Of a stretch of 53,825 bases of DNA, positions 1-8,833 are shown piece after piece. The notes under the pieces are model-generated. The model was not told the DNA's origin. It ran no database searches and worked only from the letters and a program-made list of their open reading frames with translations. Each line of letters starts with the position of its first letter. Position 1 is the stretch's first letter. Location: the NCBI GenBank assembly GCA_900320325.1, contig ONRU01000001.1, forward strand, positions 1-53,825, given 5' to 3'. The stretch is from an uncultured Lachnospiraceae bacterium. GTDB lineage: Bacteria > Bacillota > Clostridia > Lachnospirales > Lachnospiraceae. A program made the position numbers and the translations under genes.

Positions 1-1
1 C

Positions 2-1099
2 GGCGTCGTCAACACAGCGGCCCTTGGTTTTATCGCCTTCTCGATCGGCAGTGAGTTCCGTCTTTCCGCTCTGAAAAAGACCGGTAAAGAGGCAACGGTC
101 ATCGGTATCTTCCAGGCAGTCGCGGCTTCCCTGCTGGTCGACGCGGCCCTGATCGGACTGCATTTTGTCCTGGGTGATGAGGTGCTTCCTCTGGAGGCGG
201 CCATTACCCTGGGCGCCATCGCTTCCGCCACGGCTCCCGCGGCGACCCTGATGGTCGTCCGCCAGTATAAGGCGGACGGTCCCCTGACCCGGCTGCTGCT
301 GCCCATCGTGGCCCTGGATGACGCGGTAGGCCTGATCATCTTCTCGGTTTCTTTCGGAATCGCCATGGCCATGAAGGGCGGCGTCCTGGATGTATTCTCT
401 ATTGTGGTCAATCCGGCCCTGGAGATCATTTTCTCGCTGCTGCTGGGCGGTGTACTGGGCTATATCATGACCCAGCTGGAAAAACTGTTCTACTCCAATA
501 CCAACCGTCTTTCCATGACCATCACCTTCGTGTTCCTGACCATTGCCCTTTCCTATCTGGAGATCCCGGTCGGCAGGGCCACGATCAGTTTTTCCTCCCT
601 GCTGGTCTGCATGATGCTGGGCACAGTCTTCTGCAATACCAGTGAGTTCTCCGAGGATATCATGAACCGGGCGGATAAATGGACCGCCCCCCTGAACGCT
701 GCCTTCTTTGTCCTGAGCGGCGCGGAGCTGGAGCTGGGCGTCTTTACCCATATTGAGTATGTAATGATCGGCCTTGTCTATATTCTGGCCCGTTCTTTCG
801 GCAAATACATCGGCGCAAGAGTCTCCAGTACGGCCATGGGCTGCAGTAAGGATATACAGAGATATCTGGGCATTACCCTGCTGCCGCAGGCCGGAGTCGC
901 CCTGGGCATGTGCAATCAGGCCATGGCCCTGGGAGGAGCGGAAGGTTCCCTCATCCGCAATGTCACCCTGTTCGGCGTCCTGATCTACGAGCTGGCAGGT
1001 CCCCTGATGACGCGGGAGGCCCTGACCAAAGCGGGAGAGATCAAAGTCAAGCCCTCCAGCAAGCAGGACAGGAACCGGTTCCGTACCGAAAAGGCCTGA
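2..1099 (+). CDS. Cation/proton antiporter, 5' truncated by window edge
   Basis: The frame is open from base 2 to the TGA at 1097-1099, giving about 365 residues with no start in the window, so the N-terminus lies upstream. A GTG at 182 is internal to the family and is not the likely start. The protein is a run of hydrophobic helices with short polar loops, as in the Na+/H+ exchanger (CPA/Kef) superfamily. The stretch around 182-330 (ATAPAAT followed by a conserved LDDAVG) matches the unwound-helix and acidic ion-binding region of that family. It would exchange protons for Na+ or K+ across the cell membrane. No C-terminal nucleotide-binding (TrkA-N) domain follows, so it is not a full-length KefB/C. 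The ion specificity cannot be read from the sequence. Confidence 0.85.
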   Translation, partial: GVVNTAALGFIAFSIGSEFRLSALKKTGKEATVIGIFQAVAASLLVDAALIGLHFVLGDEVLPLEAAITLGAIASATAPAATLMVVRQYKADGPLTRLLLPIVALDDAVGLIIFSVSFGIAMAMKGGVLDVFSIVVNPALEIIFSLLLGGVLGYIMTQLEKLFYSNTNRLSMTITFVFLTIALSYLEIPVGRATISFSSLLVCMMLGTVFCNTSEFSEDIMNRADKWTAPLNAAFFVLSGAELELGVFTHIEYVMIGLVYILARSFGKYIGARVSSTAMGCSKDIQRYLGITLLPQAGVALGMCNQAMALGGAEGSLIRNVTLFGVLIYELAGPLMTREALTKAGEIKVKPSSKQDRNRFRTEKA

Positions 1100-1107
1100 A
1101 AACCGCT

Positions 1108-1395
1108 TTATGCTTTATAAAGAAGTCCGGCGCTGCTGCAGTCTGTTATGACCGCAGCGGCGCCGGATTTTCTGCTGCTGCAGAATAAAGAAAAAGAGAA
1201 AAGGGTTGAAAAAAAGCAATAAACTTTGCCGGATCTCAGGCATCTGGTGCATACATGCATCTTTTTGTTCGCGCCGTTTACTTTAACGGTGACTCTCTGA
1301 ACATTAGAATTCCAGATTCTGTTGGATCTTCTATGAGAATGGCTGACGTTGTTGCCGAAATGAGCGCCCTTGCCACAGATATCACATTTAGCCAT
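1108..1395 (-). CDS. rpmB: 50S ribosomal protein L28 with apparent stop-codon loss
   Basis: Residues 1-59 are a normal zinc-binding L28: MAKCDICGKG start, NVSHSHRRSN motif and two CxxC pairs (Cys4/Cys7 and Cys49/Cys52) that would hold Zn2+. The start at 1395 is set by a strong AGGAGG site (complement of 1403-1408) about seven bases upstream; an in-frame ATG at 1413 precedes that site and is unlikely. Bacterial L28 of this type is about 60-65 residues and ends shortly after LRSGKV. Here the frame has TGC where a TGA would end the protein at residue 59, and it runs on for about 36 Phe/Ser-rich residues, through the terminator hairpin, to TAA at 1108-1110. The tail is not ribosomal in character. 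A sequencing error, a true stop loss or a small indel are all possible. Confidence 0.9.
   Translation of the reverse strand: MAKCDICGKGAHFGNNVSHSHRRSNRIWNSNVQRVTVKVNGANKKMHVCTRCLRSGKVYCFFSTLFSFSLFCSSRKSGAAAVITDCSSAGLLYKA
1126..1171. terminator. Intrinsic terminator of the antiporter gene, possibly bidirectional
   Basis: A 14-bp inverted repeat (1126-1139 against 1154-1167, one G-T pair) is followed by TTTT at 1168-1171. It lies 26 bases after the antiporter stop. On the minus strand the same hairpin falls inside the extended reading frame of rpmB, so it would also be the place where minus-strand transcription ends. Confidence 0.75.
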
Positions 1396-1435
1396 CTTAA
1401 CACCTCCTAACACGTGGATTCAGGTAAACAACATT

Positions 1436-1462
1436 AGTATATTAACAGAGTTATTCTGTAAA
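1436..1462 (-). promoter_or_regulatory. Promoter of rpmB
   Basis: On the minus strand TTTACA (complement of 1457-1462) lies 15 bases from TATACT (complement of 1436-1441). The alternative -10 TACTAA gives a 17-base spacer. It stands about 40 bases before the rpmB start. Confidence 0.5.
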
Positions 1463-1545
1463 TGCAAGCTAAATTTTCTATTTTCTTTTTGGGACAAACA
1501 GAGTATAATTTAAGGGAATGTCATACTTTGAAAGGAGTATTTTCT

Positions 1546-1908
1546 ATGAAATCATCCAGCATGAATACTCATATCGGCAATATTTCCATTGACAGTGAAG
1601 TCATCGCCCAGTATGCAGGCAGCGTTGCCTATGAGTGCTTCGGGATCGTAGGTATGGCCGGTGTCAATATGAAAGAGGGTATTGCCACACTGCTTAAGAA
1701 GGAGACCATGACCAGGGGCATTACAGTAAATATGACCTCCAGGAACCTTCTGGTCATTGATTTCCACGTGATCGTTTCCTACGGTGTCAGTATCCCTGCA
1801 GTATGCGACAATCTGATGCAGAGCGTCAAATACAGGGTAGAGGAATTCACCGGGATCGAAGTTGAGAAGATTAATATTTTTGTGGAGGGCGTCAGACTGA
1901 TCGACTGA
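1546..1908 (+). CDS. Asp23/Gls24 family protein
   Basis: A 120-residue protein of the Asp23/Gls24 (YloU/YqhY) family. The family signature is visible: IDSEVIAQYAG near the N-terminus, GIVGMAG, and the C-terminal VNIFVEGV-like strand. Members are small cytosolic proteins linked to envelope stress or fatty acid metabolism; their biochemical role is unclear. The start at 1546 has AAAGGAG eight bases upstream; the longer frame from TTG/ATG codons near 1462 has no ribosome site. TATAAT at 1504-1509 is a good -10 box, but no good -35 is seen. It lies 36 bases before fakA, the standard Firmicutes arrangement (yloU-yloV), and is probably co-transcribed with it. Confidence 0.9.
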   Translation: MKSSSMNTHIGNISIDSEVIAQYAGSVAYECFGIVGMAGVNMKEGIATLLKKETMTRGITVNMTSRNLLVIDFHVIVSYGVSIPAVCDNLMQSVKYRVEEFTGIEVEKINIFVEGVRLID

Positions 1909-1944
1909 TACCGCTACGAATATTGAAAGCAGGAGGATTAAGCA

Positions 1945-3657
1945 GTGAGCAAGACTGCCATTGATGCAAAAATACTGACGAAAATGTTTCTTGTAGGCGC
2001 GAAGGAACTGGACGCCAACAAGGACTATATTAATGAACTGAATGTATTCCCCGTACCGGACGGCGATACCGGCACCAACATGTCCCTGACCATTATGTCA
2101 GCGGTCAAGGAGGTCATGGATCTCGGGGATTCAGACAACATGAAGGATATCTGCAAGGCGATGTCCTCCGGTTCCCTGCGCGGCGCGCGCGGCAACTCCG
2201 GCGTCATCCTGTCCCAGCTGATCCGTGGCTTCGGCAAGGTCGCCAGGGGCGAAGCGGAACTGGATGTTCCGATCCTGGCCAATGCCTTTGACCGTGCTGC
2301 CGAGACGGCTTATAAAGCTGTCATGAAGCCCAAGGAAGGTACGATCCTGACAGTTGCCAGGGCGGCGTCCAACAAATCCCGCCAGCTGGCGGACGAGGGC
2401 GTTACGGATCTGGAGACCTATTTCAGCCAGATCGTGGAGGCGGCCAGAGAAGCGCTGGCGTCCACACCGGACCTGCTGCCTGTGCTCAAGCAGGCCGGCG
2501 TTGTAGATTCCGGCGGCCAGGGCCTTTTATGTGTCCTGAGCGGCGCCTATGACGCCTATATGGGCAAGGAGATTGATTACGCAGCTCTGTTCGGCCAGGA
2601 AGAGGCGGCCGCGGAGGAAGAGGCGGAAGAGGAAGTCCCTGCTTATATTTATAAGGAAAAGTTCACCATCCATCTTTCCAGAAAGAACGCTTCCAAGATC
2701 GAGAATTCCCTCGTGGAATTCATCAACTCCGTAGGCGACGGTATCGTATGCACACTGGGCAGCGACAGGGTCAAAGTCAGCGTGCAGACCAATGATCCCG
2801 GTATGATCCTGCAGAAAGCCCTCTCTTATGGTGATGTTTCCGGTGTGAAGATCGAGAACGTCATGATGGACGGCAAAGGGGACGCGGAAGAAAAGGAAGA
2901 GACGGCGTACACAGAAGTGGCTTCCGAAAAAATGGCAGCCGGAAAGACGCCGGAAGCGGAGCCTGTGAAAGATCCGGTACCGGAAGAGATGCCCCATAAG
3001 GATGTCGGCTTTATCACCGTTGCCGTCGGCGAAGGCATCGCGGAGATCTTCCGGGGCCTGGGCGTAGATTTTATCATCTCCGGCGGCCAGACCATGAACC
3101 CCAGCACGGATGATGTTCTGAAGGCCATTGATCAGGTCAACGCGGATACCATTTATATCCTTCCTAATAATAAGAACATCATTATGGCGGCCAACCAGGC
3201 AGCCGGCCTGACTGAGGATAAGAAGATCGTTGTCATCCCGACAAAGACTATTCCCCAGGGTATTACGGCTGTGATCAACTATATGCCCGATATGGATACG
3301 GACGCCAATGCCGAGAACATGACGGCGGAGATCGCCAACGTCAGTACAGCGGAGATCACCTACGCGGTCCGTGATACCATGATCGACGACATCGAGATCC
3401 ATGAAGGCGACTTCATGGGCATCGGCGACGCGGGCATTGTATATGCCGGCAAGGACATCACAGAGACTGTCATGGAGACCATGAAGAAGATCGTGACAGA
3501 GTCGACCGAGATCATCAGTATCTATTACGGTGCCGAGGTCACGGAGGAAGACGCCTCCGCCCTCAGGGACCAGATCACGGAAGCGTTCCCGGATTGCGAT
3601 GTAGAGCTGCAGTCCGGCGGCCAGCCTGTATACTACTATATACTTTCGGCAGAATAA
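1945..3657 (+). CDS. fakA: Fatty acid kinase catalytic subunit FakA (DAK2 domain, YloV type)
   Basis: 570 residues, normal for the family. The N-terminal DAK2 kinase domain (about 1-200) shows the Mg-ATP motif PVPDGDTGTN at residues 36-45 and GARGNSGVILSQ near 78. A Glu-rich linker and middle domain follow, then a C-terminal DegV-like/FakA-C domain from about 340. The enzyme phosphorylates fatty acids bound to FakB (DegV) proteins to acyl-phosphate, feeding phospholipid synthesis through PlsX/PlsY. The GTG start at 1945 has AGGAGG ten bases upstream. A DegV-family gene lies two genes downstream and may encode a partner FakB. A hairpin directly after the gene may limit read-through into recG. 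Confidence 0.92.
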   Translation: MSKTAIDAKILTKMFLVGAKELDANKDYINELNVFPVPDGDTGTNMSLTIMSAVKEVMDLGDSDNMKDICKAMSSGSLRGARGNSGVILSQLIRGFGKVARGEAELDVPILANAFDRAAETAYKAVMKPKEGTILTVARAASNKSRQLADEGVTDLETYFSQIVEAAREALASTPDLLPVLKQAGVVDSGGQGLLCVLSGAYDAYMGKEIDYAALFGQEEAAAEEEAEEEVPAYIYKEKFTIHLSRKNASKIENSLVEFINSVGDGIVCTLGSDRVKVSVQTNDPGMILQKALSYGDVSGVKIENVMMDGKGDAEEKEETAYTEVASEKMAAGKTPEAEPVKDPVPEEMPHKDVGFITVAVGEGIAEIFRGLGVDFIISGGQTMNPSTDDVLKAIDQVNADTIYILPNNKNIIMAANQAAGLTEDKKIVVIPTKTIPQGITAVINYMPDMDTDANAENMTAEIANVSTAEITYAVRDTMIDDIEIHEGDFMGIGDAGIVYAGKDITETVMETMKKIVTESTEIISIYYGAEVTEEDASALRDQITEAFPDCDVELQSGGQPVYYYILSAE

Positions 3658-3671
3658 CAATTGATTCTATG

Positions 3672-3694
3672 AAAGGAGGACCATGTCCTCCTTT
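3672..3694 (+). promoter_or_regulatory. Perfect hairpin burying the recG ribosome site and start codon
   Basis: A 10-bp perfect inverted repeat (3672-3681 against 3685-3694) with a three-base loop is followed by CTTT. The left arm is the AAAGGAGG ribosome site, and the ATG at 3683 lies across the left arm and loop. It could be an intrinsic terminator after fakA, a translational switch for recG, or both. Confidence 0.7.
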
Positions 3695-5734
3695 CTTTAT
3701 TGTTTACCGCATATGAACAAGAATACACCTGTTACAGATCTGAAGGGGATCGGGCCCAAAACAGCGGAGCTGTTCTATTCCAGAGGCATCCATACGGCCG
3801 GGGACCTGCTGACTTATTATCCGGTCAATTATGAAACGTTTGACCCGCCGGTCCGGCCGGCGGATGCCCTGCCCGGTCGGACCGTGACCCTTGCCCTGAC
3901 CATCAGCGGCAGGCCGGTCAGGGCCGGCAGCGGCGCCCGCAGGATCGTCCATATCAAAGCCGCCGGGGAGGGGACCGAGGTGCGTCTGACCTGGTTCAAT
4001 ATGCCCTATATCGGGAATTCCCTGCCTGTGGGCAGCCGCCATTATTTCCGGGGCACGCTGGGACGGACCGGGGCCGGCCTTCTCTATATGGAACAGCCCG
4101 GGATCTATACGCCAGCTGCCTATGCGGGGATCCAGGGTACCATGCAGCCCCGCTATTCCCTGACCAGAGGCCTGAAGAACAATCAGGTGAAAAAGGCAGT
4201 GGGGCAGGTCCTGGAGGAGTATGTCTTTCCGGAGGATTATATCGCGGAGGAGGACCGGGCCCTTCTGGACCTGACAGGACTCCGGCAGGCGTACCGGCAG
4301 ATCCATTTCCCCATGAACATGGAAGAACTCTCGGAAGCCAGAAGACGCCTGATCTTTGATGAATTTTTCGAGTTCATCCTGTCGGTCCGCCGCCAGAAGG
4401 AGGCCGGGGAGGAACTGGTCAATACAAGGCCCATGGAGGACCGGCCGGAAGTGGAGGCCTTTGCGGAGCGCCTGCCCTTTGTCCTGACGGAGGGACAGAA
4501 ACAGGCCTGGAACGAGATCCGACGGGACCTGACAGGTCCCCGGCTCATGAACCGCCTGCTGCAGGGCGATGTAGGATCCGGCAAGACGATCCTGGCATTT
4601 CTGGCCCTGTATCTGTGCGCGGCCAATGGCCGGCAGGGCGCCCTGATGGCCCCTACCGAGGTCCTGGCCGGTCAGCATATGAAATCACTGACAGAGCTGA
4701 TTGAACGGTATGATCTGCCGCTTCGTCCCGTCCTGCTGACCGGCTCCCTGACAGCCGCGCGGAAACGGGATATCTATGAAAGGATCCGGCTGGGCATGGC
4801 GGATATCATCATAGGGACCCACGCCCTGATCCAGGATGCCGTGGAATATAAGGATCTGGGCCTTGTCATCACCGACGAGCAGCACCGCTTCGGTGTCCGT
4901 CAGCGGGAGAACCTGGCCGGCCGGGGGGACAGCATCGGCGTCCTGGTCATGAGCGCGACCCCCATTCCCAGGACCCTGGCCATCATCCTGTACGGGGACC
5001 TGCAGGTTTCCGAACTGCGGGAGCTTCCCGCAGGGCGTCTGCCCATCAAAAACCTTGCCATGCCCCAGGCGGGCAGGGGAAAAGCCCTGCGTTTTATCCT
5101 GCGGCAGATCGCGGCAGGGCGTCAGGCGTATATCATCTGCCCGGCCGTGGAAGAGGGCATGATGGAGGAACTGGAGAATGTCACGGATTATACCGAAAAG
5201 CTCCGGGGAGCCCTTCCCGCCGCTATCCGGATCGCCAGTCTGCACGGCAGGATGCGTCCGGCTGAAAAGGACGCGGTCATGGAAGCCTTCGCGGCCCATG
5301 AGACGGATATACTTGTCTCCACTACGGTCGTTGAAGTCGGTATTAATGTTCCCAACGCCACTGTTATGATGGTAGAGAACGCGGAACGCTTCGGCCTGTC
5401 CCAGCTGCACCAGCTGCGGGGCCGGGTCGGCAGGGGGAAGGAACAGTCCTACTGTATTTTTTTATATGCCGGGGAGGGGGAGAAGCCGGAGAGGCTGCAG
5501 GTCCTGGAAAAGAACAACGATGGGTTCAAGATCGCCGAGGAGGATTTAAAGCTCCGGGGGCCCGGAGATATTTTCGGGACCCGGCAGAGCGGAGAGATGG
5601 GATTTGTCATGGCGGACATTTATCATGACGCCAATGTGATGAAAGAAGCGGCTGCTTACGTGGATACGGTCCTTGCCCGGAATCCGGACTTTGCCCTGAC
5701 CTTGACAAAATCAGTTGACTTTCGTTCTATCTGA
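3683..5734 (+). CDS. recG: ATP-dependent DNA helicase RecG
   Basis: 683 residues, the usual RecG length. RecG is a double-stranded DNA translocase that regresses stalled forks and processes recombination branches. An N-terminal wedge/OB region begins TDLKGIGPKTAELF. Superfamily 2 motifs follow: Walker A QGDVGSGKT near residue 295, DEQH near 398, SATPIPRT near 425, and the C-terminal QLRGRVGRG motif VI. The start is uncertain. ATG 3683 has a ribosome site only three bases away, buried in a hairpin. ATG 3714 (MNKNTPVTDLKGIG) fits the family N-terminus better but has no visible ribosome site. If 3714 is right, the hairpin is purely a terminator. Confidence 0.95.
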   Translation: MSSFLYCLPHMNKNTPVTDLKGIGPKTAELFYSRGIHTAGDLLTYYPVNYETFDPPVRPADALPGRTVTLALTISGRPVRAGSGARRIVHIKAAGEGTEVRLTWFNMPYIGNSLPVGSRHYFRGTLGRTGAGLLYMEQPGIYTPAAYAGIQGTMQPRYSLTRGLKNNQVKKAVGQVLEEYVFPEDYIAEEDRALLDLTGLRQAYRQIHFPMNMEELSEARRRLIFDEFFEFILSVRRQKEAGEELVNTRPMEDRPEVEAFAERLPFVLTEGQKQAWNEIRRDLTGPRLMNRLLQGDVGSGKTILAFLALYLCAANGRQGALMAPTEVLAGQHMKSLTELIERYDLPLRPVLLTGSLTAARKRDIYERIRLGMADIIIGTHALIQDAVEYKDLGLVITDEQHRFGVRQRENLAGRGDSIGVLVMSATPIPRTLAIILYGDLQVSELRELPAGRLPIKNLAMPQAGRGKALRFILRQIAAGRQAYIICPAVEEGMMEELENVTDYTEKLRGALPAAIRIASLHGRMRPAEKDAVMEAFAAHETDILVSTTVVEVGINVPNATVMMVENAERFGLSQLHQLRGRVGRGKEQSYCIFLYAGEGEKPERLQVLEKNNDGFKIAEEDLKLRGPGDIFGTRQSGEMGFVMADIYHDANVMKEAAAYVDTVLARNPDFALTLTKSVDFRSI

Positions 5735-5743
5735 AAGTATGAT
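5715..5743 (+). promoter_or_regulatory. Promoter of degV, inside the recG 3' end
   Basis: TTGACT (5715-5720), a 17-base spacer and TATGAT (5738-5743). The -35 lies in the last codons of recG. This gives degV its own transcription start about 30 bases before its ribosome site. Confidence 0.7.
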
Positions 5744-5781
5744 ATCAACGAGTTACGTCATTACGGAGGAGTCTATTGCTG

Positions 5782-6648
5782 ATGAGAAAAGTAGGAATAA
5801 TCACGGACAGCAACAGCGGCATCAAGCCTGATCAGGCAAAGGACATGGGTATTTCCGTAGTCCCCATGCCTTTTATTATAGGAGAAGAGACTTACTATGA
5901 GGAGATCAGTCTGTCCAGGAAGGAGTTCTTCCAGCGTATGGAAGAGGGACAGAAGATCGTGACCAGCCAGCCGGCACCGGGCGAAGTAATGAAGATCTGG
6001 GACAAGGCTCTGGAAAAGTATGATCAGGTGGTCTATATCCCCATGAGCAGCGGCCTGTCCGGTTCCTGCCAGACGGCTATTATGCTGGCAGACGATTATG
6101 ACGGCAAAGTCGAAGTCGTCAATAACCAGAGGATCTCGGTCACCATGAAGGCCTCCGTAGAGGACGCCATCGCCATGGCCGAAAAGGGCATGGACGCGGC
6201 TGCTATCCGGGAACGCCTGGAAGCCGTTCGTTTTGATTCCAGTATTTATATCATGCTGGACACCCTGGAATATCTGAAGCGGGGCGGCAGGATCACGCCC
6301 GCCGCGGCCGCGATCGGCACCCTGCTCCGGCTCAAACCGGTCCTGCAGATCAAGGGCGAACGACTGGACGCTTTCTCCAAGGCCCGGGCCCTCAATCAGG
6401 GCAAGATGACCATGATCAACGCCATGAAGAAAGATATCAGCGAGCTCTACGGCGGACTTGAAACAGAGACCTGCAAGCTTTACGCGGTCCACGCTTCCTG
6501 TCCGGAGCCTTTCCGTGTATGGGCGGATGAAGTCGCGAAGGCCTTCCCTGCCTTCCACGTTCAGGAGGATGAACTGTCCCTGAGTGTCTGCACCCATATC
6601 GGTCCCGACGCGCTGGCCATCGCCTGCTCCAAAAAGATGGAGATCTGA
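5782..6648 (+). CDS. DegV family fatty-acid-binding protein (FakB type)
   Basis: 288 residues, the normal DegV length. It has the family start VGIITDSNSG, the TSQPAPGEVM lipid-pocket motif near residue 60, SSGLSGSCQTA near 90 and LEYLKRGGRI near 160. DegV/FakB proteins sequester one fatty acid and present its carboxylate to FakA for phosphorylation. The start ATG 5782 is 11 bases from GGAGGA (5765-5770); a TTG at 5776 is five bases away and cannot be excluded. It has its own promoter and a strong terminator. With fakA 2 kb upstream it is a plausible FakB partner, though genomes usually hold several DegV paralogues with different lipid preferences. Confidence 0.92.
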   Translation: MRKVGIITDSNSGIKPDQAKDMGISVVPMPFIIGEETYYEEISLSRKEFFQRMEEGQKIVTSQPAPGEVMKIWDKALEKYDQVVYIPMSSGLSGSCQTAIMLADDYDGKVEVVNNQRISVTMKASVEDAIAMAEKGMDAAAIRERLEAVRFDSSIYIMLDTLEYLKRGGRITPAAAAIGTLLRLKPVLQIKGERLDAFSKARALNQGKMTMINAMKKDISELYGGLETETCKLYAVHASCPEPFRVWADEVAKAFPAFHVQEDELSLSVCTHIGPDALAIACSKKMEI

Positions 6649-6727
6649 AGCCGGGAACGCGGACCGGCCGGGAAGGATCCCGGAGGCGCGTTCAGGGCGC
6701 TTAAAAAAACACGCACAGCGGTTCTTG

Positions 6728-6754
6728 AAAATCAGGGGATATCCCTGATTTTTC
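6728..6754. terminator. Terminator after degV, bidirectional in form
   Basis: A 10-bp perfect stem (6728-6737 against 6743-6752) with a five-base loop. A-rich and T-rich arms put a U-run on either transcript. Confidence 0.8.
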
Positions 6755-6841
6755 AATTTCAGAATCAGTATTTTATATTTTCACATTTCCGGATCCGTCT
6801 GATGGTCCGGCAGAAACAGATATGGAAGAGGTAACAGATCT

Positions 6842-8833
6842 ATGCCAAATAAAAAGGAACAGAATGCCGCGGTGAATCCCAGAGGGGCGGCAGGCGCCGG
6901 CGCCGCGGCGGGTGGTGACGCTTACGACGCGGGCAGCATCCGGGTCCTGGAAGGCCTGGAAGCGGTCAGGACCCGGCCGGGCATGTATATCGGCTCTGTA
7001 TCCACCAGGGGACTGAATCACCTGATCTATGAGATCGTGGACAACTCGGTGGACGAACACCTGGCGGGCTTCTGCGATACGATCACCGTCACACTGGAAG
7101 CGGACGGGTCCTGTACGGTATCGGACAACGGACGCGGCATCCCTGTCGGTATGCACGAACTGGGCGTCAGCGCCGAGCGTGTCGTTTTCACTACGCTCCA
7201 TGCCGGCGGCAAATTTGACAACAATGCCTACAAGACCAGCGGCGGCCTGCACGGCGTGGGCTCTTCGGTCGTCAATGCCCTGTCCGAACGCCTGACCGTT
7301 CAGGTAACCCAGGGCGGACTGATCTATGAGGATTCCTATGAAAGGGGCATCCCGGTCACAGAACTGCAGGACGGTCTGCTGCCGGTCGTGGGAAAGATCC
7401 GTGGAAAAGAGACCGGGACCAGGATCAATTTCCTGCCCGATCCCGAGATCTTTGAAAAGACCCGTTTCCGGGAGGAGGATGTCAAGAGCCGCCTGCACGA
7501 GACGGCCTATCTGAACCCGGCCCTGACCATCATCTATGAGGACAGGCGGCCGGAGTCCGCGGAGACACAGACCTTCCATGAACCCGACGGCATCATCGGT
7601 TTCATCCGCCAGATGAATAAATCCAAGGAAACGGTCACGGACATTATCTCCTTCCAGGGAGAATCGGAAGGGATCACAGTGGAATGCGCCTTCCAGTATG
7701 TCAACGAGTATCACGAAAATGTCCTGGGCTTCTGCAACAATATCTATAATACGGAAGGCGGCACCCACCTGACAGGTTTCAAGGCCACATTTACCCAGAT
7801 CCTGAACAGCTACGCCCGCCAGCTGGGCAGCCTGAAGGAGAAGGACAGCAATTTTACCGGTGCCGATATCCGCAACGGCATGACAGCGGTCGTCTCCATC
7901 AAGCATCCGGATCCCCGCTTTGAGGGCCAGACCAAGACCAAGCTGGATAATCCCGACGCGGCCAAAGCTGTCAGCGCGGTGACAAGTGAAGAGATCGTCC
8001 GCTTCTTTGACCGTAACCTGGATATCCTGCGTACGGTGATCGGCTGCGCCGAAAAAGCCGCCAGGATCCGTAAAGCGGAGGAGAAGACCAAGGTCAATAT
8101 CCTGACAAAGCAGAAGTTCTCCTTCGACTCCAACGGAAAGCTGGCCAACTGTACCAGCCGGGACGCCTCCAAATGTGAGATCTTCATTGTCGAGGGTGAT
8201 TCCGCGGGCGGTTCCGCCAAGATGGCCAGGAACCGTATGTACCAGGCCATCCTGCCCATCCGGGGCAAGATCCTGAATGTAGAGAAGGCCAGCATCGACA
8301 AGATCCTGGCTAACGCTGAGATCAAGACCATGATCAATGCCTTCGGCTGCGGTTTTTCCGAAGGCTACGGCAATGATTTTGACATCTCCAAACTGCGTTA
8401 CAACAAGATCGTGATCATGGCTGACGCCGATGTGGACGGCGCCCATATCTCCACCCTGCTGCTGACCCTGTTCTACAGGTTCATGCCGGAGCTGATCTAT
8501 GAGGGCCATGTCTATGTGGCCATGCCGCCCCTGTACAAGGTCATTCCGAAAAAAGGTCCGGAGGAATACCTCTATGATGACTATGCCCTGACCAGGTACC
8601 GCAGGACCCATAAGGGGGATTTTACCCTGCAGCGCTATAAGGGCCTTGGTGAGATGGACGCGGAACAGCTGTGGGAGACCACTCTGGATCCCGACAGGCG
8701 CATGATGCGGCAGGTCCAGATCGAGGACGCCATTGCCGCCTCCTCCATGACCGAGCTGCTGATGGGATCGGAGGTCCCGCCCCGTAGAACGTTTATTCAT
8801 GATCACGCAAACGATGCAGAATTGGATGTATAA
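6842..8833 (+). CDS. parE: Type IIA DNA topoisomerase B subunit (probably ParE)
   Basis: 663 residues. It has the GHKL ATPase fold with EIVDNSVDEHLAG near residue 64, DNGRGIPV near 97 and the Gly-rich ATP lid near 135. The QTKTKLDN motif that marks B subunits follows, then the TOPRIM domain with EGDSAGGS at about 451, DADVDGAH near 528 and QRYKGLGEM near 600. It supplies ATP hydrolysis and metal binding for double-strand passage. It overlaps nothing and is immediately followed by the A subunit (stop, then ATG with no gap). ParE rather than GyrB is inferred: no dnaA/dnaN/recF neighbours are present, and the partner lacks an obvious GyrA box. A second gyrase is the alternative. Confidence 0.85.
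   Translation: MPNKKEQNAAVNPRGAAGAGAAAGGDAYDAGSIRVLEGLEAVRTRPGMYIGSVSTRGLNHLIYEIVDNSVDEHLAGFCDTITVTLEADGSCTVSDNGRGIPVGMHELGVSAERVVFTTLHAGGKFDNNAYKTSGGLHGVGSSVVNALSERLTVQVTQGGLIYEDSYERGIPVTELQDGLLPVVGKIRGKETGTRINFLPDPEIFEKTRFREEDVKSRLHETAYLNPALTIIYEDRRPESAETQTFHEPDGIIGFIRQMNKSKETVTDIISFQGESEGITVECAFQYVNEYHENVLGFCNNIYNTEGGTHLTGFKATFTQILNSYARQLGSLKEKDSNFTGADIRNGMTAVVSIKHPDPRFEGQTKTKLDNPDAAKAVSAVTSEEIVRFFDRNLDILRTVIGCAEKAARIRKAEEKTKVNILTKQKFSFDSNGKLANCTSRDASKCEIFIVEGDSAGGSAKMARNRMYQAILPIRGKILNVEKASIDKILANAEIKTMINAFGCGFSEGYGNDFDISKLRYNKIVIMADADVDGAHISTLLLTLFYRFMPELIYEGHVYVAMPPLYKVIPKKGPEEYLYDDYALTRYRRTHKGDFTLQRYKGLGEMDAEQLWETTLDPDRRMMRQVQIEDAIAASSMTELLMGSEVPPRRTFIHDHANDAELDV

Noticed and set aside
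6773..8806. A 677-codon minus-strand open frame
   Set aside because: It is the mirror of the topoisomerase B gene, a product of high G+C codon use.
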